Shown: piece after piece, positions 1 through 5,639 of the stretch
How the letters are laid out: each line of letters begins with the position of its first letter
Numbering within the stretch: position 1 is the first letter of the stretch
NCBI GenBank assembly: GCA_900555195.1
Contig: USKC01000207.1
Span: 1 to 5,791 of the forward strand
Length of the DNA: 5,791 nt
From: an uncultured Lachnospiraceae bacterium
GTDB lineage: Bacteria > Bacillota > Clostridia > Lachnospirales > Lachnospiraceae
Direction of reading: 5' to 3'
Notes under the pieces: model-generated
What the model was told of the DNA's origin: nothing
The model's database searches: none
The model's input: only the letters and a program-made list of their open reading frames with translations
Program-made: the position numbers and the translations under genes

Positions 1-138
1 GGAAATGGAGGCGGAAGCGAAAAAATGCTTTTGTGTGCCTCTGATTTTTGGCGCAAAAATGCGCAGATGGGAGCGAGGATGGAAAGGAACGAAGAGATCA
101 GGAAGAATGAAGAAAGATTCGGAAAAGGGGTTTCGCCC
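1..138 (+). other. Region upstream of spoVAD; possible tail of an upstream gene
   Basis: No complete gene can be assigned here. The spoVAD frame stays open from the left edge to the chosen start, with earlier ATG codons at 25 and 79. A second frame beginning at base 3 reads KWRRKRKNAFVCL and stops at TGA 42-44. It could be the end of the preceding operon gene, since spoVAC is the usual neighbour of spoVAD, but these few residues are too short to identify. I see no sigma-G-like promoter, which fits spoVAD being co-transcribed from further upstream. Confidence 0.35.
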
Positions 139-1164
139 ATGTTGGGAAGGCAGAGCATTCGTCTGCCGGAGCCGGTGTATATCATAGACAGCGCATCCAT
201 TGTGGGGAAAAAAGAGGGGGAAGGCCCTCTGGGGAATCTGTTCGACCGGGTGGGGGAGGATGATTCTTTTGGCTGTGACAGCTGGGAAAATGCGGAGAGC
301 TATCTGCAGAGGGAGGCGCTTGGCTGCGCGTTGGATAAGGCGGGATGGAAGCAGGAGGAATTGAGATATCTGTTCGCGGGAGATCTGTTGGGACAGGAGA
401 TCGCCACCAGTTTCGGCCTGGTTAATTTTGAAACGCCTTTATTTGGGCTGTACGGGGCCTGTTCTACCTGCGCCCTGTCTCTTACCTTGGGAAGCCTGCT
501 GATCGCGGGAGGTTTTGCGGATAAAACGGCCTGTGTGACATCGAGCCATTTCGCCAGCGCGGAAAAGGAATTTCGTTTCCCGTTGGGGTACGGAAATCAG
601 AGGCCGCTGTCCGCCACATGGACGGTGACAGGCAGCGGCGCCTTTCTTCTGGGAGCGGGCCCGGACTGCGGCAGGAGGAAGCCCAGGGCCCGCATCGTGG
701 GAATGACGCCCGGGAAGATTGTGGATTACGGGCTGAAGGACAGCATGAATATGGGGGCCTGCATGGCGCCCGCTGCGGCTTCGACCATTGAACAGCATCT
801 GAAGGATTTCGGGAGGAAGCCGGAATATTACGACAAGATCATCACCGGGGATCTGGGAGGGGTGGGACAGACCGTTCTGCTTGATCTTCTGGAAAGAAAG
901 GGGATTGATCTGTCCGGCGTGCATATGGATTGCGGGATAGAGATCTTTGATGCGAAGGAACAGGATACCCATGCGGGAGGCTCCGGCTGCGGCTGCTCTG
1001 CGGTGGTGCTGAGCGCTTATATCCTGAAGATGCTGGAGGAAGGCGTATGGAAGCGCGTTCTTTTTGCTCCTACGGGTGCACTATTATCTAAAACCAGCTT
1101 TAATGAAGGGCAGGCCGTGCCCGGAATCTGTCACTGCCTGGTGCTGGAAGGGCCGGACGTCTGA
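139..1164 (+). CDS. spoVAD: Stage V sporulation protein AD (SpoVAD), dipicolinic acid-binding
   Basis: SpoVAD belongs to the SpoVA complex, which moves Ca-dipicolinic acid into the forespore and releases it at germination. It has a thiolase-like fold and binds dipicolinic acid. With this start the protein has 341 residues, close to the roughly 338 of Bacillus SpoVAD. Visible family signatures are GPLGNLFD (29-36), FAGDLLGQ (79-86), the thiolase-like nucleophile region GACST with Cys108, TSSHFASAEKEFRFP (134-148), TVTGSGA (162-168), MAPAAA, ITGDLGGVG, AGGSGCGCSAVV (from about 279) and ATGALLS near the C-terminus. The start at 139 is preferred because the protein then begins M-L-G-R-Q, matching the family's short G-K-Q opening, and GGAAAAGGGG lies 8 bases upstream. 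An ATG at 79 with GGGAGCGAGG before it would add 20 charged residues and cannot be excluded. No spoVAE follows directly. The identity is very secure; the start is less so. Confidence 0.95.
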   Translation: MLGRQSIRLPEPVYIIDSASIVGKKEGEGPLGNLFDRVGEDDSFGCDSWENAESYLQREALGCALDKAGWKQEELRYLFAGDLLGQEIATSFGLVNFETPLFGLYGACSTCALSLTLGSLLIAGGFADKTACVTSSHFASAEKEFRFPLGYGNQRPLSATWTVTGSGAFLLGAGPDCGRRKPRARIVGMTPGKIVDYGLKDSMNMGACMAPAAASTIEQHLKDFGRKPEYYDKIITGDLGGVGQTVLLDLLERKGIDLSGVHMDCGIEIFDAKEQDTHAGGSGCGCSAVVLSAYILKMLEEGVWKRVLFAPTGALLSKTSFNEGQAVPGICHCLVLEGPDV

Positions 1165-1175
1165 AATTCAGGAAT

Positions 1176-1203
1176 TTGCTTCTCCGTAAAAACGTGCTAC
1201 AAT
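1176..1203 (+). promoter_or_regulatory. Sigma-A-type extended -10 promoter for the 76-aa/SDR unit
   Basis: TTGCTT (1176-1181) and TACAAT (1198-1203) are separated by 16 bases, and a TG dinucleotide sits one base before the -10 box, giving an extended -10. The predicted transcript start is about 1209-1211, some 40 bases before the next ATG. The position just after the spoVAD stop suggests vegetative expression of the next two genes independently of the sporulation operon. The call rests on consensus match only. Confidence 0.7.
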
Positions 1204-1208
1204 AAAAG

Positions 1209-1230
1209 GCGGCGATGTAATTTCCGCCGC
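1209..1230 (+). promoter_or_regulatory. GC-rich stem-loop at the predicted 5' end of the mRNA
   Basis: GCGGCG (1209-1214) is a perfect inverted match of CGCCGC (1225-1230), with a 10-base A/T-rich loop. It falls exactly where transcription from the promoter just upstream should begin, so the transcript would start with this hairpin and then present the ribosome-binding site. No T-run follows, so it is unlikely to be the spoVAD terminator. 5'-terminal hairpins are known to stabilise Firmicute mRNAs; that role here is inference. Confidence 0.45.
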
Positions 1231-1250
1231 ATCAATGGAGGAGAAGCGTT

Positions 1251-1481
1251 ATGAGACAGATGGAGTTTAAGATGGAGCGCCCTGGCCTGCTGAAGGCGGG
1301 GGATCATGTGACGATAACGGAAGGCGTGCTTCCGAGCAATTATTACTATACGATCGATCCTTCTTTGGCCATGTCCGGAAACTACCCTTTTCGCGAACGC
1401 CTGCTCGCCCGAGAAGGGGATGTGACGGAGATTGTGGAGAACGAACGAGGGTTCTATGTAACGGTCACGTTTGAGGAATAA
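1251..1481 (+). CDS. Hypothetical small protein, 76 aa, probably beta-rich
   Basis: I do not recognise this family. The gene is well supported: a strong GGAGGAG lies 7 bases before the ATG, a good promoter lies upstream, and the stop overlaps the Shine-Dalgarno of the next gene, so the two are almost certainly co-transcribed. The 76-residue product has no cysteine, no signal peptide and no membrane segment. The segments LKAGDHVTIT (about 14-23) and REGDVTEIV followed by GFYVTVTFEE at the C-terminus alternate hydrophobic residues and carry Gly-Asp turns, as in small SH3-like beta barrels. A tyrosine-rich stretch SNYYYTIDP lies in the middle. A soluble beta-barrel protein, perhaps a binding partner or regulator, is a guess from composition; no function can be assigned. 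Confidence 0.85.
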   Translation: MRQMEFKMERPGLLKAGDHVTITEGVLPSNYYYTIDPSLAMSGNYPFRERLLAREGDVTEIVENERGFYVTVTFEE

Positions 1482-1493
1482 GGAGGGATTGAT

Positions 1494-2207
1494 ATGGAAA
1501 CAGGAAAGACAGTGTTGATCGCAGGCGCATCCAGAGGACTGGGATGGTGCCTGGCCAAGAAGTATTTGGAAGATGGATGGAATGTGCTCGCCGGCGTACG
1601 GGACGAAGGCTGCAAGGGGATGAAAGAGCTGAAAGCGCTCTATCCGGAAAACCTTATCCCGCTGCAGATGGATATAAAAAGCACGGAGTCTGTTCGGAGC
1701 GCCGCTGAAACGGTGTCAGGTTTGGGCGGCAGGATAGATGTCATCATTAACTGTGCGGGAATTCACGGGAAGACCTCCCGCGTGGTGTTGGAAGAGGCCG
1801 AACCGGATGACTGCCTTGAGGTTTACGATATTAATGCGGTCGGGCCGCTTCGCGTGGTGAAGGCCTTTTTGCCTATGCTGACGGATGATGGAAATGCTTT
1901 GATCGTAAATATTTCTTCCGAAAGCGGCAGCATCAGCACAGCCGGACGGGAGAAGGAGTTTGATTACTGTATGTCCAAAGCTGCGATGAATATGGAGACG
2001 AAGCTGCTGGATAACTATTTGGGCAAACGGGGAATTCGGGTGATCGCTGTTCATCCTGGCTGGATGAGAACGGACATGGGAGGCGCCAACGCGGATCTGG
2101 ATCCGTACGAAACCGCCTGTAAGCTCGCGGCCCTTTTTGCTTCACAGATGGGGAAAAAGGATGGCCCCATTTTCATGGATAATGAGGGAAATGCATATCC
2201 ATGGTAA
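1494..2207 (+). CDS. Short-chain dehydrogenase/reductase, C-factor/sniffer-like
   Basis: This is a classical SDR NAD(P)(H)-dependent oxidoreductase, cytosolic, 237 residues, within the usual 230-260 range. Domains in order: the cofactor motif GASRGLG (11-17) after the first beta strand; Arg36 at the end of the second strand, which tends to favour NADPH; Asp60 in QMDI; NCAG (86-89); Asn114 in DINAVGP; the catalytic serine in NISSESGS (Ser142 by position); and the YxxxK pair Tyr158 and Lys162. HPGWMRTDMGG (187-197) follows. The extended C-terminus ending in GNAYPW resembles the PW ending of the C-factor (CsgA)/sniffer-type carbonyl reductase subgroup. All catalytic residues are present, so the enzyme should be active; the substrate cannot be read from sequence. 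The Shine-Dalgarno AGGAGGG (1481-1487) overlaps the preceding stop codon, 6 bases before the ATG, indicating an operon with the 76-residue gene. Confidence 0.93.
   Translation: METGKTVLIAGASRGLGWCLAKKYLEDGWNVLAGVRDEGCKGMKELKALYPENLIPLQMDIKSTESVRSAAETVSGLGGRIDVIINCAGIHGKTSRVVLEEAEPDDCLEVYDINAVGPLRVVKAFLPMLTDDGNALIVNISSESGSISTAGREKEFDYCMSKAAMNMETKLLDNYLGKRGIRVIAVHPGWMRTDMGGANADLDPYETACKLAALFASQMGKKDGPIFMDNEGNAYPW
2174..2203 (+). repeat. Inverted repeat at the 3' end of the SDR gene
   Basis: CATGGATA (2174-2181) and TATCCATG (2196-2203) are perfect inverted copies separated by 14 bases, just before the TAA stop of the SDR gene. No T-run follows, so it is not a standard terminator. It may be chance from coding constraint; it is listed because it begins the hairpin-rich tract that continues downstream. 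Confidence 0.3.
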
Positions 2208-2224
2208 TGTGCAGGCGTAATGCT

Positions 2225-2281
2225 GCGCCCAAACAGGCTGCCTGGCTGCTCTCTGCCTTTCTTGGTGCCTGTTTCCGGCGC
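2225..2281 (+). repeat. Long imperfect inverted repeat (hairpin) after the SDR gene
   Basis: Two stacked perfect stems face each other: GCGCC (2225-2229) with GGCGC (2277-2281), and AAACAGGC (2231-2238) with GCCTGTTT (2267-2274). Only a small internal loop (one base against two) separates them. The 28-base apical part has no obvious strong pairing. It starts 18 bases after the SDR stop. No T-run follows on the + strand, so it may protect the 3' end of the mRNA or belong to a repeated element rather than terminate transcription. Confidence 0.6.
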
Positions 2282-2287
2282 CTTGCG

Positions 2288-2340
2288 CATGCCCCTCATG
2301 CATCCGGCACCTATGATCGGAAGGGGCACGGTCTCTTTTT
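2288..2340 (+). terminator. Possible rho-independent terminator of the 76-aa/SDR unit
   Basis: TGCCCCT (2290-2296) pairs perfectly with AGGGGCA (2322-2328), and C2288 can pair with G2330. A T-rich tract with five consecutive T (2336-2340) follows within about 8 bases. A short CCG/CGG pairing can form inside the 25-base loop. The large loop and the gap before the T-run are not typical, so this is a tentative call, but it is the best terminator-like structure after the SDR gene. Confidence 0.35.
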
Positions 2341-2364
2341 CTGAAAACCACTTCAAAAATTGGC

Positions 2365-2485
2365 TGTTTCTATCTTTTGCATGCAGGAAGTTCTCCCGCA
2401 TGGCGGCTGAACTCCGCCCTTACGGGCGTCAAACAACGCCGCCAGGGCGTGCGGGGAAACTTCCTATATGCAGTGTTAAGAAACA
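2365..2485. repeat. Long near-perfect hairpin element, unknown function
   Basis: Reading inward, TGTTTCT (2365-2371) pairs with AGAAACA (2479-2485). After a 5-by-5 internal loop, 2377-2400 pairs with 2450-2473 at 22 of 24 positions, three of them G-T. After a 5-base bulge (GGGCG, 2445-2449), TGGCGGC (2401-2407) pairs with GCCGCCA (2438-2444). The apex holds TGA/TCA and the hairpin CGCCC-TTAC-GGGCG (2415-2428), flanked by small bulges. This is about 40 base pairs in one rod. The bulge GGGCG is identical to the apical 3' arm, so it can compete for CGCCC. No protein gene is supported here. It could be a structured RNA, an interspersed palindromic repeat, or a regulatory structure before the degV promoter. 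I do not recognise a known RNA family. Confidence 0.6.
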
Positions 2486-2514
2486 CAGCTGCACAGACAC
2501 CCGCTACAGCCGCA

Positions 2515-2543
2515 TTGACATTTACGGTCAAAAAGCATATAAT
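2515..2543 (+). promoter_or_regulatory. Consensus sigma-A promoter of degV, with overlapping inverted repeat
   Basis: TTGACA (2515-2520) and TATAAT (2538-2543) match the consensus at all 12 positions, with the optimal 17-base spacer. Transcription should start near 2550, giving a leader of about 128 bases before degV. The -35 box is part of an inverted repeat, TTGAC (2515-2519) and GTCAA (2527-2531) with a 7-base spacer, which would place a repressor directly over the -35 and spacer. A perfect promoter usually needs such control; which regulator binds cannot be told. Confidence 0.85.
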
Positions 2544-2549
2544 CAGCTT

Positions 2550-2677
2550 GCTTTAACGATTTCTTAACATATGCGAAAATAGACATATGTAAAAAGCAAA
2601 GTTTTGCCATTATCCGGCACGTTTTGCTGAATGTGATACCTTACGGTATTGGGGAAGTATGAAAGGAAAGCGAGAAG
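2550..2677 (+). promoter_or_regulatory. Structured 5' leader of degV mRNA
   Basis: The predicted leader contains three hairpins in series. ACATATG (2567-2573) pairs with CATATGT (2584-2590). AGCAAA (2595-2600) pairs with TTTGCT (2623-2628) and encloses TGCC/GGCA (2605-2608 with 2616-2619). ATACC (2636-2640) pairs with GGTAT (2645-2649) through a TTAC loop, ending 14 bases before the Shine-Dalgarno core. GTTTTGC occurs twice, 20 bases apart (2601 and 2621), so AGCAAA has two possible partners. No T-run marks a transcription attenuator and I recognise no riboswitch class. Regulation by folding is possible but unproven. Confidence 0.4.
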
Positions 2678-3553
2678 ATGAACATGGAAAATTACTGTAT
2701 TACCACGGATTCCAATTCTGATCTGCCGTCTGATCTGGCGCAGAAGTATCAGACGGTTATCATCCCTCAGTATTATGCCTTTGGGGATGATGTCTATGGC
2801 GATGAGAAGAACATGGCTCCCGCTGATTTCTATGAAAGGATGCGTAAGGGCGCTCTGCCTTCATCCATGGCGAACAACCCGGTTGTCATCCGCAACAAAT
2901 TTGAAGAGATTCTCAAGCAGGGGATGGATATTCTGCATATCGCCTTTTCTTCTGCGCTGAGCGGCAGCTACAATAACGTCTGCGTTACCGCCCAGGAGCT
3001 TCTGGAAGAATATCCCGAGCGGAAAATTGTGGTTGTGGATTCCCTGAATGTTTCTTTGGCTGAAACAATCCTCGTAATAAAAGCGAACCAGTTGAAGGAT
3101 GAAGGACGTTCTCTTACCGACAACGCCGCTTTTCTGGAAGAATATAAGAAGCATATCAATGTTCAGTTCACCGTGGACGATCTGTTCCATCTCAAACGGG
3201 GTGGAAGGATTTCCGGAGCGGTTGCCACGGTTGGAACGGCCCTGAATCTGAAGCCGTTCCTGTCCATCACCGCAGAGGGCACCCTGTCTTCCAACGGAAC
3301 AGTCAGAGGACGCAAAAAGTCCATCCGTACCCTGGCGGAACGCATGAGGGATACGCTTTCCGATACGCCGGATCTTACCGTCCCTGTAGGCATTGTGCAT
3401 GGCAACTGCATGGAGGATGCCAAGCTTGCCGCTTCTTATGTGAAAGAACTGACCGGCATTGACAATATCATCATCAATGATGTCAGCCCCAGCATCGGAA
3501 CCCATGCGGGCCCGGGAGCACTTGGCATCCTTTATTACGGAATAGAAAAATAA
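2678..3553 (+). CDS. DegV family fatty acid-binding protein (FakB-like)
   Basis: DegV/FakB proteins bind a fatty acid in a buried tunnel and, in the characterised Fak system, present it to the kinase FakA for phosphorylation, so that exogenous fatty acids enter phospholipid synthesis. At 291 residues this is a full-length cytosolic member. Family motifs appear in order: TTDSNSDLP (9-17), SSALSGSYN (91-99, the lipid carboxylate-binding serine region), VVDSLNVSLAE (119-129), HLKRGGRISG (171-180), LKPFLSI followed by GTVRGRKKSIRTL (207-219), and GTHAGPGALG (274-283). The start is preceded by AAAGGAAAG about 8-10 bases upstream; a second ATG two codons later is possible. It is transcribed alone from the consensus promoter upstream. 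No fakA-like DAK-domain gene is in the window, so the kinase partner must be elsewhere. Which lipid it prefers is not readable. Confidence 0.93.
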   Translation: MNMENYCITTDSNSDLPSDLAQKYQTVIIPQYYAFGDDVYGDEKNMAPADFYERMRKGALPSSMANNPVVIRNKFEEILKQGMDILHIAFSSALSGSYNNVCVTAQELLEEYPERKIVVVDSLNVSLAETILVIKANQLKDEGRSLTDNAAFLEEYKKHINVQFTVDDLFHLKRGGRISGAVATVGTALNLKPFLSITAEGTLSSNGTVRGRKKSIRTLAERMRDTLSDTPDLTVPVGIVHGNCMEDAKLAASYVKELTGIDNIIINDVSPSIGTHAGPGALGILYYGIEK

Positions 3554-3569
3554 TTCATTCCGGCAGAAA

Positions 3570-5621
3570 TCATTTCTCTGTGCAGGAAAGCACATGCAGT
3601 TCATGCAGCGCTCTCGTTGCGGCCACATACAGAAGCTTCGCTTCGTCCGGCCGCGAGAGCGCTGTTTTCACATCCGGATTCCAGAGAATAACCGTATCGA
3701 ATTCCAGTCCCTTCACCATTCTGATGGGAAGGGCCATGATCCCCTGCGCAAATCCACATTCCGCACCGTCTACCAGCGTAATTCCTCGCTTTGAAAGCAG
3801 CTGTGAGGCCTCCGCCGCCTGTTCTTCGTCCCGGCATATGATGGCCAGCGTTTTATAACCGTCCTGAAGATTTTCCTGCAGGATCTTGGCAGCCCGTTCT
3901 GCCATCTCCTCTCTGGAAGAAAACCGCCCCTCTTCCACTTCTTTTCCATGGCGGATAACCGGTTCGATTTTATAGCGGCCAAAGGAGGCTTTGTCCAAAA
4001 TACGGCCGGCATATTCGGATATCTCTATCGTATTCCGATAGCTTTTTTTCAGGATGCGGAAGCGATCCTTCGGGCCGGTTAAGAACAATTTAATCAATTC
4101 ATCCCAGTCGTTTAAGCCGGTTTCATAGTTGATATTCTGTGAGACATCTCCCATGATGGTAAAGTAGCACTTCGGAAGAACCGTTTTCAGCACATAATAC
4201 ACCGTGATCCCAAAGTCCTGCGCTTCATCCAGGAACATGAGCCCGAATTCCTCATCTTCCGCCTTCTGGGTCACCCGATACCGGATCAGCGTCAGTGCAG
4301 CCAAATCATACAAATCAAGCCTGCCCTTTTGCACCATCTCCATGTGCTGCGCCATATCTTTCTTTTTATTCCTTGCATACTCATCCAGGAAACGCAGGTA
4401 AATGACATAAATGCTCTCCGTCGGCCTTCTGCTCTTATAATGGTCTTTATACTCCCGAAGCTTCTCCTGGATCTCCTCTTTCTCCATTCCATCCGCCAGA
4501 AATTTGATTCGGGTTCTGAGCCGTTCGTCCAGAAGGGCAAGCATCCGGTTAATGGAATACCGGGGATTCTCCCTCAGCAGCCTTTCGTTATTGGAAGCGG
4601 ACAACAGTACGCCGAGCTTTGGATCCCTTACCTCCCGGCAGTCCACCCGCTCTTCCCTGAAATGCATGAGAAAAAGCTCCAGCTGCAAGATGAAATCCAG
4701 CTTGCTGCGCAGCGCAGCATCCGTTCCTTCCTGTTGGAAACGGTATTTCTTGCGCCATTCCCTGCCCAGCAGATGCACGAAAAGCTGATCCATACGCATG
4801 TGCTTGATGTTTGGCACATCCAGTTCCGGCAGGCCGCTGGTTATATAATTGAGCAGCAGATCGCTGCTGCCGATAATACAGAATTCATTGGATTCAAACC
4901 GTTCCTTATAGTTATAAAGGATATAGGAGATCCGATGCATGGCCACCGTGGTTTTTCCGCTGCCCGCCACTCCCTGAACGAGGATATTGCAAAAGGGCCG
5001 TTCCCGGATAATCTCATTCTGTTCCTTCTGGATCGTGGCGATGATCTCCCCCAGCACCACCTCTTTATTTTTAGCCAGATACTGAACCAACAGCTGATCG
5101 TTGGAAGCTACGTCACTGTCATAATATCCCAGCAGCTTTCCCTGCTCCACGTCATACGTCCGCTTCAGCTTCAGATCCACATTCACCTTCTTATCCGAAT
5201 ACTCATCTGAAGGGAGGCTGTACGTTCCACGGCCCAGTTCATTTTCATAATATACGCTGGAAATCGGCGCGCGCCAATCTGCGATCACCACCTCCGTCCG
5301 GTTGCGGAACACGCCGTTCTTTCCGATATAGACCTGTTCCTTTCTGTGTGCATCCAGATCCGTATAATCAATCCTTCCGAAAAAAGGTTTCTCATAGGCA
5401 GCCTGATTTTTTCTGAGCTGGTTCTTCGCATGTTCCTCCAGGCTGACGCGGGTCATCAGCTGATTATACAGCTCCACATCACCGCTCTGCAGCGCCCGGT
5501 ACAGCTGGGCTACCTCTTTGTGCCTTTGCTCATATTCCTTTTCATACCGGTCGATATTGTGTCCAATCAGGCGCCGGCATTGATTAAAATGAAGCTGCTC
5601 ACTCTCCCATTCCTTATCCAT
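3570..5621 (-). CDS. helD: HelD-type RNA polymerase recycling ATPase (UvrD/Rep-like superfamily 1)
   Basis: HelD proteins bind RNA polymerase and use ATP hydrolysis to release stalled enzyme from nucleic acid. At 683 residues this one is shorter than the roughly 770 of Bacillus subtilis HelD. Residues 1-75 are charged and helical, as expected for the coiled-coil arm that enters the secondary channel. The HelD signature follows: KPFFGRIDYTD (78-88), VYIGKNGVF (97-105) and DWRAPISSVYYE (115-126). Helicase motifs: a Q-like motif near 197-206, Walker A GVAGSGKT (217-224), Walker B FLDEAQDF (463-470), motif III GDVSQNI (491-497), motif IV KSYRNT (526-531), motif V VKGLEFDTVI (636-645) and motif VI YVAATRALHEL (665-675). 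All ATPase motifs look intact. The segment from about 270 to 455 is the helical insert between the ATPase halves. AGGAAAGGG lies 8 bases before the ATG. Its 3' end faces degV. Confidence 0.93.
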   Translation of the reverse strand: MDKEWESEQLHFNQCRRLIGHNIDRYEKEYEQRHKEVAQLYRALQSGDVELYNQLMTRVSLEEHAKNQLRKNQAAYEKPFFGRIDYTDLDAHRKEQVYIGKNGVFRNRTEVVIADWRAPISSVYYENELGRGTYSLPSDEYSDKKVNVDLKLKRTYDVEQGKLLGYYDSDVASNDQLLVQYLAKNKEVVLGEIIATIQKEQNEIIRERPFCNILVQGVAGSGKTTVAMHRISYILYNYKERFESNEFCIIGSSDLLLNYITSGLPELDVPNIKHMRMDQLFVHLLGREWRKKYRFQQEGTDAALRSKLDFILQLELFLMHFREERVDCREVRDPKLGVLLSASNNERLLRENPRYSINRMLALLDERLRTRIKFLADGMEKEEIQEKLREYKDHYKSRRPTESIYVIYLRFLDEYARNKKKDMAQHMEMVQKGRLDLYDLAALTLIRYRVTQKAEDEEFGLMFLDEAQDFGITVYYVLKTVLPKCYFTIMGDVSQNINYETGLNDWDELIKLFLTGPKDRFRILKKSYRNTIEISEYAGRILDKASFGRYKIEPVIRHGKEVEEGRFSSREEMAERAAKILQENLQDGYKTLAIICRDEEQAAEASQLLSKRGITLVDGAECGFAQGIMALPIRMVKGLEFDTVILWNPDVKTALSRPDEAKLLYVAATRALHELHVLSCTEK

Positions 5622-5639
5622 CTTTCCATCCCTTTCCTG

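Noticed and set aside
439..972. 177-residue - strand open frame
   Set aside because: It is antisense to the conserved core of spoVAD and has no plausible ribosome-binding site or motif.
2051..2401. 116-residue - strand open frame overlapping the SDR gene end
   Set aside because: It overlaps a secure SDR gene antisense, shows no recognisable motif, and is explained by the shadow of that gene plus the hairpin tract.
2362..2490. 6S RNA or SRP RNA as the identity of the long hairpin
   Set aside because: The rod lacks the large central bubble of 6S RNA and the conserved GGAAGCAGC-type apical motif of SRP RNA.
2220..2567. 115-residue + strand open frame in the gap before degV
   Set aside because: It has no Shine-Dalgarno, runs through the long hairpin and the consensus degV promoter, and its residues look random with no motif.
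2861..3628. 255-residue - strand open frame
   Set aside because: It is antisense to degV, which carries all DegV motifs; it also overlaps the helD 3' end.
4329..5210. 293-residue + strand open frame
   Set aside because: It lies wholly antisense to helD, whose motifs are intact across it; the residues show no family signature.
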